Assembly (NCBI RefSeq): GCF_001698225.1
Contig: NZ_CP016594.1
Coordinates: forward strand, 2,604,001-2,668,000
DNA from: Gordonia terrae
GTDB lineage: Bacteria; Actinomycetota; Actinomycetes; Mycobacteriales; Mycobacteriaceae
Reading direction: 5' to 3'
DNA: 64,000 bases
The notes beneath the pieces are model-generated. The model ran no database searches. It saw nothing but the letters and a program-made list of their open reading frames with translations, and had not been told where the DNA came from. Below are positions 10,492 to 18,818 of this stretch, one piece after another. How positions within the stretch are numbered: position 1 is the first letter of the stretch; every line of letters starts with the position of its first letter. The translations under genes were made by a program, and so were the position numbers.

Positions 10492-10598
10492 GGGGCGCAA
10501 GCGACCCTCCTTCTGCTCCCTGAGGTGTGAGGAGCGCAAGCGATCCTCCCTCTGCTCCCTGAGGTGTGAGGAGCGCAAGCGACGAGCCTCGAAGGGGC
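10481..10598. repeat. 39-bp tandem repeat, about 2.7 copies
   Basis: Units beginning CTGAGGTGTGAGGRGCGCAA start at 10481, 10520 and 10559, an exact 39-bp period. The second and third units are nearly identical; the third diverges after GCGCAAGCGA. The first unit supplies the rel stop codon. The unit begins immediately after CTGCTCC in the preceding copy. There are no unique spacers, so this is not a CRISPR. The core resembles short GC-rich repeats that I associate with intergenic regions of Gordonia genomes. Confidence 0.85.
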
Positions 10599-10620
10599 AC
10601 CATGCCCTAATGGGGGTGGA

Positions 10621-10672
10621 TCGCTCGCACCTCAGGGAGCAAGGGGGGCGCTTCGCTCGCACCTCAGCGAGC
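10621..10672. repeat. Inverted copies of the 39-bp repeat core
   Basis: CTCGCACCTCAGGGAGCA at 10624-10641 is the reverse complement of the repeat junction TGCTCCCTGAGGTGTGAG (10514-10531 and 10553-10570) with one mismatch. A second inverted core, CGCACCTCAG, lies at 10658-10667. Together with the direct copies they can fold into large stem-loops between the convergent genes rel and the cyclophilin gene. They may therefore work as a bidirectional terminator. Confidence 0.75.
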
Positions 10673-10696
10673 GGTGGCTCGTCGACGTAGGTCGGG

Positions 10697-11617
10697 CTAG
10701 TTGATGGTGGCCGTCTCGATGGTCACGGGGAGCTTGGGCTCGCCGTCGCCCGGTTGGCTGCCGACCGGTCCGGGGTTGATGCCGCCGGCGTAGACCTTGT
10801 CGAGCACCGCGAGTCCGGGCTCGTCGACCTTGCCGACGATCGAGTAGTCCGGGCCGAGCTGGCTGTCGTTGATGACGATGAAGAGCTGGCTCGAGCCGGT
10901 GTTCGGATTCTGGCCGCCCTGGCTGCTGTTGGCGATCGCGATCGTGCCGCGCGGGTAGGTGACGGGCGCGGAACCGGTCTGCGGATCGGGTTGTCCGGCC
11001 GGCTGCAGGTCGGTCGGCGGCTCGTCCGGGCTCGTCCAGCCGGGCCCGCTCATGCCGGTTCCGGTGGGGTCGCCACACTGCAGGATCTTCAGCGTCTCGC
11101 TGGTGGTCATGCGGTGACAGGTCGAGTCGTCGTAGAACTTGTTCTCGATCAGGGAGGTGACCGCCGCGGTGTTGCACGGGGCGCCGTCGCGTTCGAGCGT
11201 GATCGGCAGGGTGCCCTGGGTGGTGACGAAGGTGGCCTGTTCGGTGCCCGACTTCAGGACCCGTTCGTCCGGCTTGGGGGAGGTCCGCTCGTTCTTGGCG
11301 GCAGCCTTCAGCTCGTCGAGCTCGGCCTGGTACTGCGGCCGCTGCTCGGCCGGGACGGTGTCCGGCACCTGGTCGGGCAGCTGGTCGAAGCGGCTTGGGG
11401 AGTCCTCGTAGGCGCAGGTCGTCCAGCGGGCGGCCTCGCGGTCGTCCATGATCTTCTTCACCACGACGGCTGTCACGCCCGCGACGACGGCCACCACGAC
11501 CGCGGTCGAGACGGAGGCGATGACGATCTTCCGCTTGCGCCGGGCGCGTCGCTCGGTCTCGAGGCGTTCTTCGAGCTTCCGCTTCGCCGCCTCACGGCGC
11601 TCCTCATTGGTGGACAC
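10697..11617 (-). CDS. ppiB: Membrane-anchored cyclophilin-type peptidyl-prolyl isomerase
   Basis: The enzyme catalyses cis-trans isomerisation of proline peptide bonds, probably helping exported proteins fold. The 306-residue product starts with a very charged cytoplasmic segment (EERREAAKRKLEERLETERR), then one membrane helix at about 31-53, a linker, and a cyclophilin domain from about 115 to the end. Recognisable cyclophilin blocks are FYDDSTCHRM, the QCGDPTGTG region, GTIAIANSSQGG and SQLFIVI. The start is GTG at 11617. It is convergent with rel and divergent from the hydrolase gene that follows, as in M. tuberculosis where ppiB lies next to rel. The active site faces outside the membrane. 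Confidence 0.92.
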   Translation of the reverse strand: MSTNEERREAAKRKLEERLETERRARRKRKIVIASVSTAVVVAVVAGVTAVVVKKIMDDREAARWTTCAYEDSPSRFDQLPDQVPDTVPAEQRPQYQAELDELKAAAKNERTSPKPDERVLKSGTEQATFVTTQGTLPITLERDGAPCNTAAVTSLIENKFYDDSTCHRMTTSETLKILQCGDPTGTGMSGPGWTSPDEPPTDLQPAGQPDPQTGSAPVTYPRGTIAIANSSQGGQNPNTGSSQLFIVINDSQLGPDYSIVGKVDEPGLAVLDKVYAGGINPGPVGSQPGDGEPKLPVTIETATIN

Positions 11618-11827
11618 GCGGGTGAATCCTCCTGAATCCCGGCACTCCAGTGCCGACGGTCTGCCGGCATGGGTGTGCCGACATCGTCGTGGATGTCACT
11701 TACTCGGGGGCAAGTGTGCCAGTTGTACCTGAGAACAGGGTGCGGCGGGTGGCGAGCCATGCCGCCTACGCAACAATGGACCTCGACGTGTGCGCGTCGT
11801 CCTGTCCGTGCCGACCCGAGGAGCATC

Positions 11828-12568
11828 ATGCTCATCACCGGATTCCCCGCCGGGATGTTCCAGACGAACTGTTACATCGTCGCCGCCGAGGCGGGATCGG
11901 ACGCGGTGATCATCGACCCGGGTCAGGACGCGGCGCCCCGGGTCCGCGAATTGCTCGCCGAGCACGACCTCACCCCGGTGGCCGTTCTCCTCACCCACGG
12001 TCACCTCGACCACACCTGGAACGCGACGGAGCTCTGCGACGAGTACTCCATCCCGGCCTACATCCACCCCGCTGACCGCCCGATGCTCGCCGACCCCGGT
12101 CTGGGAATCGGGCGGGCCCTGGGCGCGATGATCGGCGACGAGGTGTTCACCGAGCCGGCGAAGGTGATCGACTTCGCCGACGGCGAGCCGGTGGAACTGG
12201 CCGGGATCTCGTTCTCGGTCGATCTCGCGCCCGGACACACGCAGGGATCGGTGCTGCTCGGCGTCGAAGTAGACGTGCCCGATGAGGCGCGGGAACAGGG
12301 CGGTCCCGACACGCCCGCGGTGGTCGGGGTCTGCTTCGCCGGTGACGTACTCTTTGCCGGGTCGATCGGACGGACGGATCTGCCCGGTGGCAACCATCAG
12401 CAGTTGCTCGACTCGATCGCGGCGAAACTGCTGCCGCTGCCCGCGGAGACACTGGTGCTGCCCGGGCACGGACCCCAGACCACGATCGGCCAGGAGGGCG
12501 CGAGCAATCCCTTTCTGGCCGGACTCGACAGCCAGAGCGCACGACCGAAGGGACGACACGGACTGTGA
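11828..12568 (+). CDS. Metallo-beta-lactamase-fold hydrolase (glyoxalase II-like)
   Basis: The protein has the zinc-binding motif THGHLDH at about residues 58-64, further metal-ligand segments APGHTQGS (about 138) and VLPGHGPQT (about 215), and the opening [16 protein letters not shown] typical of glyoxalase II-like enzymes of this order. Length is 246 residues. It probably hydrolyses a thioester or a related bond, but the substrate cannot be told from sequence. The ATG at 11828 is preceded by GAGGAG. Longer in-frame starts upstream lack family similarity. It ends in a four-base overlap with hisS, so the two are coupled, as in mycobacteria. The 210-bp divergent spacer upstream holds the palindromic GGCACTCCAGTGCC at 11641-11654. 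Confidence 0.9.
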   Translation: MLITGFPAGMFQTNCYIVAAEAGSDAVIIDPGQDAAPRVRELLAEHDLTPVAVLLTHGHLDHTWNATELCDEYSIPAYIHPADRPMLADPGLGIGRALGAMIGDEVFTEPAKVIDFADGEPVELAGISFSVDLAPGHTQGSVLLGVEVDVPDEAREQGGPDTPAVVGVCFAGDVLFAGSIGRTDLPGGNHQQLLDSIAAKLLPLPAETLVLPGHGPQTTIGQEGASNPFLAGLDSQSARPKGRHGL

Positions 12569-13830
12569 GCGGAGCATTTCAGGCCCCCCGGGGTATCCCG
12601 GACTACTTCCCGCCGAACTCGGCGGACTTCCGTAGGGTCCGGGACACGCTCACCGACGCCGCGCGCCGCGCCGGTTACGGCCACATCGAGCTGCCGGTCT
12701 TCGAGGACACCGCACTGTTCGCGCGTGGGGTCGGCGAGTCGACAGATGTGGTGAGCAAGGAGATGTACACCTTCGCCGACCGCGGCGACCGGTCGGTGAC
12801 GTTGCGCCCGGAGGGCACCGCCGGTGTGGTGCGTGCGGTCATCCAGCACGGACTCGACCGTGGTCAGCTGCCGGTGAAGGTCTGCTACGCCGGGCCGTTC
12901 TTCCGATACGAGAAACCGCAGACCGGTCGTTACCGTCAGCTGCAGCAGGTCGGGGTCGAGGCGATCGGCGTCGACGACCCGGCGCTCGACGCCGAGGTCA
13001 TCGCAATCGCCGACGAGGGCTACCGGCGCCTCGGTCTGACGGGGTTCCGGCTCGAGATCACCTCGCTCGGTGACGACGAGAGCCGTCCGCGGTATCGAGA
13101 AGCGTTGCAGGAGTTCTTGTTCGGGCTCGACCTCGACGAGGCGACCCGCATGCGCGCCGAGATCAACCCGCTGCGGGTCCTCGACGACAAGCGTCCCGAG
13201 ATCAAGGCGGCGACCGCGGGTGCACCGCTGCTCATCGACTACCTGTCCGAGGACGCCAAGGCGCACTTCGATCTCGTGCTCGCGCACCTCGACCGACTCG
13301 GGGTGGTCTACGAGATCAATCCGCGCCTCGTCCGCGGGCTGGACTATTACACGAAGACCACGTTCGAATTCGTCCACGACGGGCTCGGTGCACAGTCGGG
13401 CATCGGCGGCGGCGGCCGCTACGACGGACTGATGCGACAGCTCGGCGCCAAGCAGGACCTCTCCGGTATCGGATTCGGGATCGGCGTCGACCGCACCATG
13501 CTCGCACTGGAAGCCGAGGGTGTGGCGGGCACCGAGGCGGCTCGCTGCCAGGTCTTCGGAGTGCCGCTCGGCACGGCGGCAAAGGCCGAACTCGTCGGCG
13601 TCGCAGGCGCTTTGCGTGCCGCCGGGATCAGCATCGATCTCGCCTACGGCGATCGTGGCCTCAAGGGCGCGATGAAGGCGGCCGACCGCTCGGGGGCACG
13701 CCTGGCTCTGGTGCTCGGCGAGAACGAACTCGCCGAGCGGCAGCTGGAGATCAAGGACCTGAGCAACGGTGAACAGCACCGGGTGGCTCTCGACGAGGTC
13801 GTCGCCGAGGTCGGTCGCCTGCTGGGCTGA
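12565..13830 (+). CDS. hisS: Histidyl-tRNA synthetase
   Basis: HisRS is a class II synthetase that charges tRNA-His. The 421 residues show motif 2 [16 protein letters not shown] (about 109), the histidine-specific motif [15 protein letters not shown] (about 254), a glycine-rich [11 protein letters not shown], motif 3 [15 protein letters not shown] (about 301), and a C-terminal anticodon-binding domain. The start is GTG, overlapping the hydrolase stop by four bases. The family begins with the pattern [10 protein letters not shown] seen at residue 7, which supports this start. It is followed by a convergent TetR gene only 15 bp away. Confidence 0.98.
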   Translation: MSGAFQAPRGIPDYFPPNSADFRRVRDTLTDAARRAGYGHIELPVFEDTALFARGVGESTDVVSKEMYTFADRGDRSVTLRPEGTAGVVRAVIQHGLDRGQLPVKVCYAGPFFRYEKPQTGRYRQLQQVGVEAIGVDDPALDAEVIAIADEGYRRLGLTGFRLEITSLGDDESRPRYREALQEFLFGLDLDEATRMRAEINPLRVLDDKRPEIKAATAGAPLLIDYLSEDAKAHFDLVLAHLDRLGVVYEINPRLVRGLDYYTKTTFEFVHDGLGAQSGIGGGGRYDGLMRQLGAKQDLSGIGFGIGVDRTMLALEAEGVAGTEAARCQVFGVPLGTAAKAELVGVAGALRAAGISIDLAYGDRGLKGAMKAADRSGARLALVLGENELAERQLEIKDLSNGEQHRVALDEVVAEVGRLLG

Positions 13831-13845
13831 GCCGCCCGGCCCGGA

Positions 13846-14517
13846 TCACTCCACCCTGCCGGACTCCAGTCGTGCGCGGGCGAGTTCGCTCGCGGCGGTA
13901 CCCAGCGCGAGCCACAGGGCGCTGATGTCGTCGACGAGATCGGCCCGGGAGACCGGCAGGGTCCCCTCGGCCCACGCGAGGATCGCCTGGGCGCTTCCCC
14001 CGATCACGAAGGCGGGGGCGGTCCGCGCCAGCGAGTCGGCCTCGAGTTCGACGTCGTGAATGGTCCGTGCGTGCTCGATCAGCACGGCGGTCAGACCCGT
14101 CATCGCCTCGGTGCGCCGTTCATCCGCGGCGGGGGTCCCGGCCGCACCGCCCAGCAGGATCCGCGCCTTGCGTCGGTCGGTGCCCAGGACGCCGACGACC
14201 GCGTCGACGGCACCGCGGGCCTGGTCGGCGAGCGGGCGGTCGAGGAGGCCGAGGTAGGCGCCGACCGCCGCCTGGACCACCTCGCCGGAGATGTCGTCGA
14301 TCACCGCATCGGCCAGGGCGTCGAGATCCGGAAAACTCTCGTAGAAGTAGCGCTTGTTGAGTTGCGCGTCGGTGCAGAGACCCGCGACCGTCGCGGCCCG
14401 CCACCGACCGTCGGACATCACCGTCGACGCGGCATCGACGAGAGCAGCGCGCCGTCGCGCCGTCCGTCCGGCCGCAGATTCGCCGCCATAGCTGCGGTCG
14501 GTGCTGGTCGAACTCAC
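13846..14517 (-). CDS. TetR-family transcriptional regulator
   Basis: The 223-residue product has an N-terminal helix-turn-helix domain (about 20-66). The recognition region TVAGLCTDAQLNKRYFYESF keeps the TetR pattern of a KRYFYxxF helix. The C-terminal ligand domain is variable and alanine-rich. The GTG at 14517 is chosen because the helix-turn-helix begins about 20 residues later; an in-frame extension to 14751 would run across the operator and into the neighbouring gene. It is divergent from the unknown gene and the dehydrogenase, with an operator-like palindrome between them, so it probably represses that pair and possibly itself. The ligand is unknown. Confidence 0.88.
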   Translation of the reverse strand: MSSTSTDRSYGGESAAGRTARRRAALVDAASTVMSDGRWRAATVAGLCTDAQLNKRYFYESFPDLDALADAVIDDISGEVVQAAVGAYLGLLDRPLADQARGAVDAVVGVLGTDRRKARILLGGAAGTPAADERRTEAMTGLTAVLIEHARTIHDVELEADSLARTAPAFVIGGSAQAILAWAEGTLPVSRADLVDDISALWLALGTAASELARARLESGRVE

Positions 14518-14554
14518 CGGCCCATCCTTCCATCCCGCCGGGCAGGATCGGCCG

Positions 14555-14625
14555 TTGACAGCCCGCACTCTATCTGGCACATTCTGGTACCACATTAAGT
14601 GGCACGACATAGTGCCAGATGGGAG
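14555..14625 (+). promoter_or_regulatory. Divergent promoter/operator region of the TetR locus
   Basis: A consensus -35 box TTGACA lies at 14555-14560, with a weak -10 CACATT at 14578. Overlapping and following it are repeated TGG(C/T)AC units at 14575, 14585 and 14600, and the inverse GTGCCA at 14612. The outer arms ATCTGGCAC (14572-14580) and GTGCCAGAT (14612-14620) form a perfect 9-bp inverted repeat, and TGGTACCA (14585-14592) is a perfect 8-bp palindrome inside it. The placement over the promoter suggests binding sites for the TetR protein. A ribosome-binding site GGGAG (14621-14625) follows. Confidence 0.6.
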
Positions 14626-14630
14626 ACGGA

Positions 14631-15308
14631 ATGAGCGCAGAGCTGAACACCGCACGAGATGTCGACGAGGCGAGCCCGACGGAGCTCCAGATGCTGGCCG
14701 AACTGCGGAGCCTCGCCGATCACAGCCCCCTCCGGGCGCGCTGCGAGGCATGGGACTTCCTTCGGCAGCTCGGTGACCGCGACGACCGGGAGGCGCTCTC
14801 GACGCTCTTCGGTGCCGGAAGTGACCCGCAGGGCCTCGACGGCAGGCTGGAGGGACTGATCGTGGGCAAGCTGTTCGGGATTCCCGAAGCCGCCCTTGCC
14901 AACCCGCTGATGAAGATCGATCCGACGTGGCGGGGCAAGTCCTTCGACCAGCGGTCGGGAACCGGCCTCAACCGGCTGTCGCCGATCGCGGCGCTGGTGA
15001 TGCCGATCATCACCGCCGGATACCTCGGCCTGCGCCCGGTCGAGGGCGAGATGGAGGGATTCCATTTCGAGCACGAGCCGAGCCTCGGACTGATCGAGCC
15101 GAAGGTGCGCGTGCGCGCGCTCGACTACGGGGTGCCGAAGTACAAGAATCCGGGAGTCCGCACGTTTCCGATCCGCAAGACGCGCGACGAGATCGTCGAA
15201 CTCGTCCCCGGCGTGTACCTCGGCCGGGCACTGCTGTTCCGGAGCAGCGGTGAGATCCGCCTGATCGCGTACTTCGCCCTGCGCCACCCGATCGGCAGCC
15301 CGCTGTGA
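14631..15308 (+). CDS. Conserved hypothetical protein, TetR-controlled
   Basis: I do not recognise this 225-residue protein with certainty. It is soluble, without a signal peptide or clear membrane helix. It shows a central segment DPTWRGKSFDQRSGTGLN and a C-terminal beta-rich half. The tryptophan-glycine pattern faintly recalls the GXWXG/DUF4334 lipid-related proteins, but this is only a resemblance. The ATG at 14631 follows GGGAG at five-base spacing; an ATG at 14619 would overlap the operator arm. Its stop overlaps the GTG of the following dehydrogenase by four bases, so both are made together. Divergence from the TetR gene suggests an inducible two-gene pathway acting on a small, probably hydrophobic, molecule. 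That role is inference. Confidence 0.7.
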   Translation: MSAELNTARDVDEASPTELQMLAELRSLADHSPLRARCEAWDFLRQLGDRDDREALSTLFGAGSDPQGLDGRLEGLIVGKLFGIPEAALANPLMKIDPTWRGKSFDQRSGTGLNRLSPIAALVMPIITAGYLGLRPVEGEMEGFHFEHEPSLGLIEPKVRVRALDYGVPKYKNPGVRTFPIRKTRDEIVELVPGVYLGRALLFRSSGEIRLIAYFALRHPIGSPL

Positions 15309-16120
15309 TCGCACTCCAGGGCGCGCGGGTGTGCGTCACCGGGGGAGCCCGCGGTATCGGTGCCGCCACCGCCGCCGCCCTCGTCGAGCGCGGCGCGACC
15401 GTGTGGATCGGCGACCGCGACCTCGACGCCGCGACCGCCACGGCCGAGCGACTCGGGCGCCGGGCCCACGCGGTGCGCGTCGACGTCACCGACGTCGACT
15501 CGTTCGCCGCCTTCGTCGACGCCGCGAAGTCGACGGGACCGATCGACATGCTCGTCAACAACGCAGGGATCCAGCACATGGGGCGGCTGGTCGATCAGGA
15601 TCTCGCCGGACTGCACCGTGAGTTGGCGATCAATCTCGGAGCGGTCGTCACCGGCACGCACCTGGTGCTACCCGGGATGATCGAGCGCGGGCGCGGCCAC
15701 ATCGTCAACGTGTCGTCGATGGCGGGCAAGGTCACCACGCCGGGGATCGCGACCTACTGCGCGTCGAAGTTCGGCGTGGTCGCCTTCTCGAAGGCGATAC
15801 GCGCCGAACTCACCGGGACCGGCGTCACGATGACGACCGTCCTGCCCGCGGCCACCCACACCGATCTGACCGCTGGCGTTCGCCTGCGGTTGCAGCCGAC
15901 CCTCGAACCGGCCGACGTGGCAGCCGCGATCGTCGCCAGTGTCGAGCACGGGCGCGGGGAGGTCACCGTCCCGCGTTACCTCGCGCCGATCGGCATCCTC
16001 GAGGACCTCATCCCGTCGCCGATCATGTGGCGCCTCAAGCGGTTCGTCGGGGGCGCGGACTACGGCGCGTTCGACGAGGGGCAGCGGCAGGCGTACCTGG
16101 ACCGCAGTCGGGCGTCCTGA
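15305..16120 (+). CDS. Short-chain dehydrogenase/reductase
   Basis: This is an NAD(P)-dependent oxidoreductase of the classical SDR family. The cofactor motif TGGARGIG lies at about residue 13, NNAG at about 83, the catalytic serine in NVSSMAGK at about 137, and the YCASK pair at about 153-157. After that comes the helix AFSKAIRAEL. Length is 271 residues, normal for the family. The C-terminal region is slightly longer and basic, as in mycobacterial SDRs acting on hydrophobic substrates. The aspartate in GDRDLD after the second strand suggests preference for NAD(H). It is coupled to the upstream unknown gene and convergent with the DUF885 gene 16 bp away. Confidence 0.9.
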   Translation: MIALQGARVCVTGGARGIGAATAAALVERGATVWIGDRDLDAATATAERLGRRAHAVRVDVTDVDSFAAFVDAAKSTGPIDMLVNNAGIQHMGRLVDQDLAGLHRELAINLGAVVTGTHLVLPGMIERGRGHIVNVSSMAGKVTTPGIATYCASKFGVVAFSKAIRAELTGTGVTMTTVLPAATHTDLTAGVRLRLQPTLEPADVAAAIVASVEHGRGEVTVPRYLAPIGILEDLIPSPIMWRLKRFVGGADYGAFDEGQRQAYLDRSRAS

Positions 16121-16136
16121 ACGGTGCCGGGCCGCC

Positions 16137-17810
16137 TCAGCTCGCGGGCCGGCCGGCGACCTCGGCCGCGAGCACATCCAGCGAGACACCGCCGAGAGCC
16201 AGTGCGCGCGAATGGAAGTCCTTGAGGGTCCACTCCGGGTGCAGGCGGAGTGCGGCCGTGCGGGTCTGTTCCCAGACGCGCTGGCCGAGGGCGTAGGAGG
16301 GGGCTTGACCGGGCCAGCCCAGATAGCGGTCGAGTTCGAAGCGCAGCACAGAGTGATCCATCGCGACCGACGAGGTCAGGAACGCCCACGCCTTGTCGGC
16401 GTCCCAGATGCCCCCACCGAGCGACTCCGGCGCGGGCAGTCGGCAGTGCACCCCGATGTCGACGACGATCCGCGCTGCCCGCAGCCGCTGCGAGTCGAGC
16501 ATCCCCATTCGGTCGCCGGGATCCTCGAGCCAGCCGAGTTCGTCCATGAGGCGCTCGGCGTAGAGGGCCCATCCCTCGCCATGACCGGAGGTGAACGAGG
16601 CGAGTTTGCGCCAGGAGTTGAGGTCGGGGTCGACGATCGCCGAGCCGAGCTGGAGGTGGTGTCCGGGGACGCCCTCGTGGTAGACGGTCGTCTTCTCCTG
16701 CCAGGTGTGGAAGACGGTCTGGTCGTCGGGCACCGCCCACCACATGCGGCCGGGCCGGGACAGATCCGCGCTGGGCTGGGTGTAGTAGATGATGCCGGTC
16801 GACGAGGGGGCCAGCCGGCACTCGAGCCGGGACAGCCGGGCCGGGAGGTCGAAGTGGATTCCCGAGAGACCGGTGACCGCCGCGTCGGAGGTCGCCTGCA
16901 TCCAGTCGACGAATTGGGCGCGATCGTGGATCTGATACTGCGGCTGGCGGTCCAGCCAGGCGAGGGTCGCGCCGATGCCCTGTCCGGGGAGCAGTCCCTC
17001 GGCGATCTCCTGCTGTTCGGCGATGATCTGCTGCAGGCGGGTCATCGCCCAGGCGTACGCATCGTCGGGATCGGCGTCGGCGCCCAGATATGCGGGAAGG
17101 TGCAGCAGATACCGGTCGCGGCCGACGGCGTCGTCGTCGAGGGCGTGATCGAGAACCTCGGTGCGCAGGTAGTGGGCGAACGTCCCGAACGAGGTGCGTG
17201 CGGCGTCGAGCGCGGTTGCGAGCGTGCCGGCCAGCGCCGTGTCCGCAGCGATCGGCCCGGTGGCGCCGCCGATGGCGTCGGCCGCCGAATCCGCCTGGCG
17301 GGCGACGGCTTCCACCTGCCGGCGGGCCGGCGGTGGGCCGTGCCGAAGGCGATGGGCCAGACCGTCGACGACGCCGGTCAGCGAGGCCGGGATGGCGGTG
17401 AGCCGGGACAGGAAGATCTCGCGCTGTTCACGGGTGTCGGTGGGCATGAGGTCGAAGACGTCGCGCAGTGCCTGCAGCGGGGACGCGATGACGTTGCATT
17501 CGCCGATGTGCTCGCCGGCGTCGGCGAGCGCGAGCTCACGACGCAGTGAGGCGCTCATGGTGGCGACGGTGACGCGGTCGATCGGATCGGTGATGTCGGC
17601 GTCGGCCAGCGCGGACAGCGTTCCGGCGGCGACCTCGGCGCGTTCGGCGCATCCCTGCGCGGAGAAGTCGGTCATCCGGTCGTCGTGCTCGCCGTGGCCG
17701 ATCTCGGTGGCGAAGAGCGGATTCAGCGTGCACAGCCGGTCGAGGTGCGCCTCGGCGATCGCGTCGACGGTGGTGGGCCGACGCGCGCCGACGGTGTCGG
17801 TGGGGTTCAC
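16137..17810 (-). CDS. DUF885-family predicted metallohydrolase/peptidase
   Basis: The protein belongs to the DUF885 family, distantly related to M2/M3-type zinc peptidases. It has the family zinc motif YHEGVPGHHLQ at about residue 375, with HEGVPGHH supplying metal ligands and the catalytic glutamate. The C-terminal pattern YLGWPGQAPSYALGQ is also a DUF885 hallmark. Length is 557 residues with no signal peptide, so it is likely cytoplasmic. The start is GTG at 17810, ten bases after the stop of the zinc-metallopeptidase gene, so the two probably share a transcript. The substrate is unknown. Confidence 0.88.
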   Translation of the reverse strand: MNPTDTVGARRPTTVDAIAEAHLDRLCTLNPLFATEIGHGEHDDRMTDFSAQGCAERAEVAAGTLSALADADITDPIDRVTVATMSASLRRELALADAGEHIGECNVIASPLQALRDVFDLMPTDTREQREIFLSRLTAIPASLTGVVDGLAHRLRHGPPPARRQVEAVARQADSAADAIGGATGPIAADTALAGTLATALDAARTSFGTFAHYLRTEVLDHALDDDAVGRDRYLLHLPAYLGADADPDDAYAWAMTRLQQIIAEQQEIAEGLLPGQGIGATLAWLDRQPQYQIHDRAQFVDWMQATSDAAVTGLSGIHFDLPARLSRLECRLAPSSTGIIYYTQPSADLSRPGRMWWAVPDDQTVFHTWQEKTTVYHEGVPGHHLQLGSAIVDPDLNSWRKLASFTSGHGEGWALYAERLMDELGWLEDPGDRMGMLDSQRLRAARIVVDIGVHCRLPAPESLGGGIWDADKAWAFLTSSVAMDHSVLRFELDRYLGWPGQAPSYALGQRVWEQTRTAALRLHPEWTLKDFHSRALALGGVSLDVLAAEVAGRPAS

Positions 17811-17820
17811 AGGCCGGGGT

Positions 17821-18678
17821 TCACAGGTCGTCGGTGGCGAAGGTGTCGCAGCGATCCGGGTCGCCGCCCTGGTAGCCGACGGAGAACCAGCGCGTGCGCT
17901 GCGCGGCCGAACCGTGGGTCCACCCCTCGGGATTGGACCCCGGACCCTGGATGGTGTCGTCGCCGATGGCCTTCGCGGTCTGGATCACGCCGGCGATCTG
18001 TTCCTCGGTGATCGGTGCGAGCAGTGCGTCGGGGCCGTCGTCGGCGTGGTGGGCCCACACCCCGGCGAGGCAGTCGGCCTGCAGCTCGACCCGGACCGAA
18101 CCCGATCGCGGTCCCTGCGAACCCATCCGCTGCCCCTTCGCCAGGGCGCCGGTGAGGTTCTGGACGTGATGCCCGTACTCGTGGGCCACCACGTACTCCT
18201 GCGCGAGGGGCCCGTCGCTGCCGCCCATGCGGCGGAGTTGGGCGAAGAACGTCGGGTCGAAGTACGCCGTCGAATCGGCGGGGCAGTAGAACGGGCCCGT
18301 CGCCGAACTGGCCGAGCCGCACCCGGTGTTCACCGCGTCGGCGAAGATGACCGTCTGCGGTGCCTCGTACTCGGGCCAGAGGTCCGACCACACCGAGTCG
18401 ACGCTCACGGTGGTCGCCTTGATCCGGCAGATCGTGTTCTCGTTGGCCATCTCGTACGTGCACGAGTCCAGTTGCTGCTGGATCTGCGCGGCGTCGGACG
18501 ATGTCCCGGGCGCCGGACCGCCGGAGCCGAGCAGGTCGCCGGGATTCACGCCGAAGAACAGCGCGACGATCGTGATGAGGAGCCCGGCGCCACCGCCCAG
18601 CGCGATCCGGCCGCCACCGCCCCCGCCGCCGCCGGAGACGTTGCCGGTGTCGATCGATCCGCTGCCTTGGAAGGTCAC
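17821..18678 (-). CDS. YpfJ-type membrane-anchored neutral zinc metallopeptidase
   Basis: This 285-residue protein has a glycine-rich cytoplasmic start (a run of eight glycines at about 15-23), one membrane helix at about 30-46 ([12 protein letters not shown]), and an outside domain with the zinc motif [12 protein letters not shown] at about 165, followed by [13 protein letters not shown], which supplies the third ligand. These are the features of the YpfJ / putative neutral zinc metallopeptidase family. The GTG at 18678 is chosen because the glycine-rich pattern starts shortly after; the longer in-frame option to 18771 would reach into the aspS promoter. It is divergent from aspS, an arrangement also found in M. 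tuberculosis. Confidence 0.88.
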   Translation of the reverse strand: MTFQGSGSIDTGNVSGGGGGGGGRIALGGGAGLLITIVALFFGVNPGDLLGSGGPAPGTSSDAAQIQQQLDSCTYEMANENTICRIKATTVSVDSVWSDLWPEYEAPQTVIFADAVNTGCGSASSATGPFYCPADSTAYFDPTFFAQLRRMGGSDGPLAQEYVVAHEYGHHVQNLTGALAKGQRMGSQGPRSGSVRVELQADCLAGVWAHHADDGPDALLAPITEEQIAGVIQTAKAIGDDTIQGPGSNPEGWTHGSAAQRTRWFSVGYQGGDPDRCDTFATDDL

Positions 18679-18734
18679 GCGGCCATTCTGGCACGATCGG
18701 CACCCGCCCTCGGCGCAGTCGCGGAGGTATGCGA

Positions 18735-18751
18735 TTGACGCCCCGGGGCGT
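18735..18751. promoter_or_regulatory. Palindrome overlapping a -35-like box before aspS
   Basis: TTGACG at 18735-18740 resembles a -35 box directed at aspS and overlaps the perfect 14-bp palindrome ACGCCCCGGGGCGT (18738-18751). The spot is in the 140-bp divergent spacer between the zinc peptidase and aspS, so a bound protein could control both. GATACGGCACCAT follows, but no good -10 is seen. Confidence 0.35.
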
Positions 18752-18818
18752 GGATACGGCACCATGGACACCTGGTCTGCGTTTCTGCCGACCGATTTCG
18801 ACGTTGGAAGGATTCTCA

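Noticed and set aside
10481..10598. Possible CRISPR array
   Set aside because: The units are directly tandem without unique spacers, there are fewer than three full copies, and no cas genes are present.
10391..10603. Minus-strand open frame encoding a 13-residue repeat (SLALLTPQGAEGG)
   Set aside because: The protein periodicity is a consequence of the 39-bp DNA repeat (39 = 13 codons). There is no ribosome-binding site and no codon bias.
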